A stretch of 64,000 nucleotides of DNA from Arthrobacter dokdonellae. GTDB taxonomy: Bacteria; Actinomycetota; Actinomycetes; Actinomycetales; Micrococcaceae. Where the stretch lies: NCBI RefSeq assembly GCF_003268655.1, contig NZ_CP029642.1, positions 3,100,001-3,164,000 on the forward strand, read 5' to 3'. The notes beneath the pieces were generated by a model. It did not search any database and was not told where the DNA came from. It saw nothing but the letters and a program-made list of their open reading frames with translations. A program made the translations under genes and the position numbers. Below, one piece after another: positions 63,024 to 64,000 of this stretch; within the stretch, counting starts at the first letter, position 1, and each line of letters opens with the position of its first letter.

Positions 63024-64000
63024 TCACGCCAGTCCGGCGGCCCGCCGCACCAGGTATTCGCGGACGGCGGGCTGCGGGGTCGCCGCCACGGCCGCGGCAA
63101 ACGCTTCCGCCGCCTCCCGCCGTCGGCCGTCCCGCGCCAGCAGGTCGGCCCGGGTGGCCAGGTAGGGCTGGAAGCGTTCGACGGCGGACGCTCCCGCCGG
63201 TCCGTCCCCCTCGCTGAGGGCGTCCAGCGCGGAGAGACCGGCGGCGGGCGATTCCGTGCGGCCGATGACCGCGGCCAGCGCCACCCGGGACCCAAAGCTG
63301 GGGGCGGTGGCGACGAGCGCCGTGTAGAGGGTGCGCAGCGCCGGCCAGTCGGTCCGGCCCGTCCGGGCCCGGTCGCAGTGCACCGCCTGGATGGCGGCCT
63401 CCAGCTGGAACCGCCCGGTGGTGCTTCCCGCGGAGGCCCGCAGGAGGTGGGCCTCGCCTTCCGCGATGAGGCGGGCGTCCCACAGTGAGGTGTCCTGCTC
63501 CTCGAGGGGGACGAACGGGCCGCCGCGCGCGGGTGCGCGGGCCTGCGAGAGCGTGATCAGGGCAGCCAGACCCCAGGCCTCGGGCTCGGTGCGCAGCAGC
63601 GCGGCCAGGGTCACCGCCAGGTAGAGCGCCTCGCCGGCCAGGTCCTCGCCGGCCGATTCACCGCGCACTTCCGGCGCGTCGGCGAAGGACAGCGCGTAGC
63701 AGCCGTAGATGGCCTCCAGGACTGCGGGCAGCCGCGCCGGCATGGCGTCCCGGCCGGGCACGGTGAAGGGAATCCGCGCTGCCTTGATGCGCTTCTTGGC
63801 GCGGACCAGCCGTTGCGCCATGGCCGCGGGCGGCACCGCAAAGGCGGCGGCGATCCTGGCGGCGTCGTAGCCCAGGACCGCCTGCAGCATCAGCGGAGTC
63901 CGGATCGAGGGGTCGATGGCCGGGTGCGCGCAGGTGAAGAGCAGTTCCAGGCGCCTGTCGCCAATGGCGTCGACGTCGAGTTCGTCAAGGGCCGCCATGG
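63024..64000 (-). CDS. ECF sigma factor, ECF41/SigJ-like with DUF6596 domain (5' end beyond window)
   Basis: The visible 324 residues start in region 4 of an ECF sigma factor: RRLELLFTCAHPAIDPSIRTPLML and VLGYDAARIAAAFAVPPAAMAQRLVRAKKRIK (helix-turn-helix). The large C-terminal DUF6596 part follows with VLEAIYGCYALSFAD, SLWDARLIAEGEAHL and GRFQLEAAIQAVH. The latter domain usually regulates activity in place of an anti-sigma factor. The start is cut off by the window edge, so region 2 is not seen. The gene often sits beside a YCII-related protein gene, probably outside the window. Confidence 0.9.
   Translation of the reverse strand, partial: MAALDELDVDAIGDRRLELLFTCAHPAIDPSIRTPLMLQAVLGYDAARIAAAFAVPPAAMAQRLVRAKKRIKAARIPFTVPGRDAMPARLPAVLEAIYGCYALSFADAPEVRGESAGEDLAGEALYLAVTLAALLRTEPEAWGLAALITLSQARAPARGGPFVPLEEQDTSLWDARLIAEGEAHLLRASAGSTTGRFQLEAAIQAVHCDRARTGRTDWPALRTLYTALVATAPSFGSRVALAAVIGRTESPAAGLSALDALSEGDGPAGASAVERFQPYLATRADLLARDGRRREAAEAFAAAVAATPQPAVREYLVRRAAGLA

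Overview
The window is high-GC bacterial DNA with actinobacterial gene content: ATGA-coupled operons, leaderless-looking promoters, frequent GTG/TTG starts, a TIGR00027-type methyltransferase, a Clp-N/helix-turn-helix regulator, CtaG/CcdA/Sco assembly genes and an S53 peptidase. The best guess is Arthrobacter or another member of the Micrococcaceae. This rests on gene content only; there is no rRNA, and I saw no tRNA, CRISPR array, transposase, prophage or plasmid gene.

Layout. 0-5.3 kb: a Cys-rich secreted protein, a scar of an AhpD-like gene, an ArsR/SRPBCC operon with a strong operator, and an NCS1 permease. 5.3-10.7 kb: a decay zone with two head-to-head PucR/CaiB remnants, a 7-bp tandem repeat, a frame-broken acyl-CoA dehydrogenase, and two intact genes (methyltransferase, VOC protein). 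10.7-20.5 kb: PAP2 and DUF1206 membrane proteins, a 51-residue membrane peptide with a terminator, a cupin, an ABC-2 exporter operon that also carries separate DUF1214 and DUF1254 proteins, a Clp-N regulator behind two dyad sites, and an AhpD-like pair. 21.5-29.2 kb: a six-gene, translationally coupled catabolic operon (ALDH, 574-residue unknown, M19-type protein, 242-residue unknown, RidA, MFS) with a divergent LysR regulator. 29.4-34.8 kb: a ClC channel divergent from a MarR regulator leading a cytochrome-oxidase assembly operon (CtaG, CcdA, Sco-TlpA fusion). 35-43.2 kb: a class A penicillin-binding protein, an Imm-5-like orphan, a RibD-like reductase, a sulfatase with its formylglycine-generating enzyme, and an AI-2E transporter. 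43.3-50.1 kb: three broken genes, then a group of phosphoester enzymes including a Stealth sugar-phosphate transferase. 50.2-64 kb: a rifampicin-monooxygenase-like gene, a double-hotdog thioesterase, an S53 peptidase with a perfect terminator hairpin, an old yellow enzyme, a MerR-peroxiredoxin fusion with a classic 19-bp-spacer promoter, two more broken genes, an alcohol dehydrogenase, and the 3' part of an ECF sigma factor that runs off the window.

Two themes stand out. First, at least four pseudogenes (MBL hydrolase, DUF4386 protein, aldo/keto reductase, MFS transporter) keep both termini but have lost the middle, and the two PucR/CaiB scars lost the divergent promoter and both 5' halves in the same way. 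This suggests recurrent deletion with end-joining rather than insertion-sequence activity. Second, several genes are built as self-contained switches: ArsR, MarR, MerR-peroxiredoxin and Clp-N each sit directly beside their own symmetric or repeated operator candidates. The least explained functional unit is the 21.5-28.2 kb operon, with two proteins I cannot assign and an M19 protein that lacks the usual metal ligands. All homology statements are from memory of families; no database search was run.
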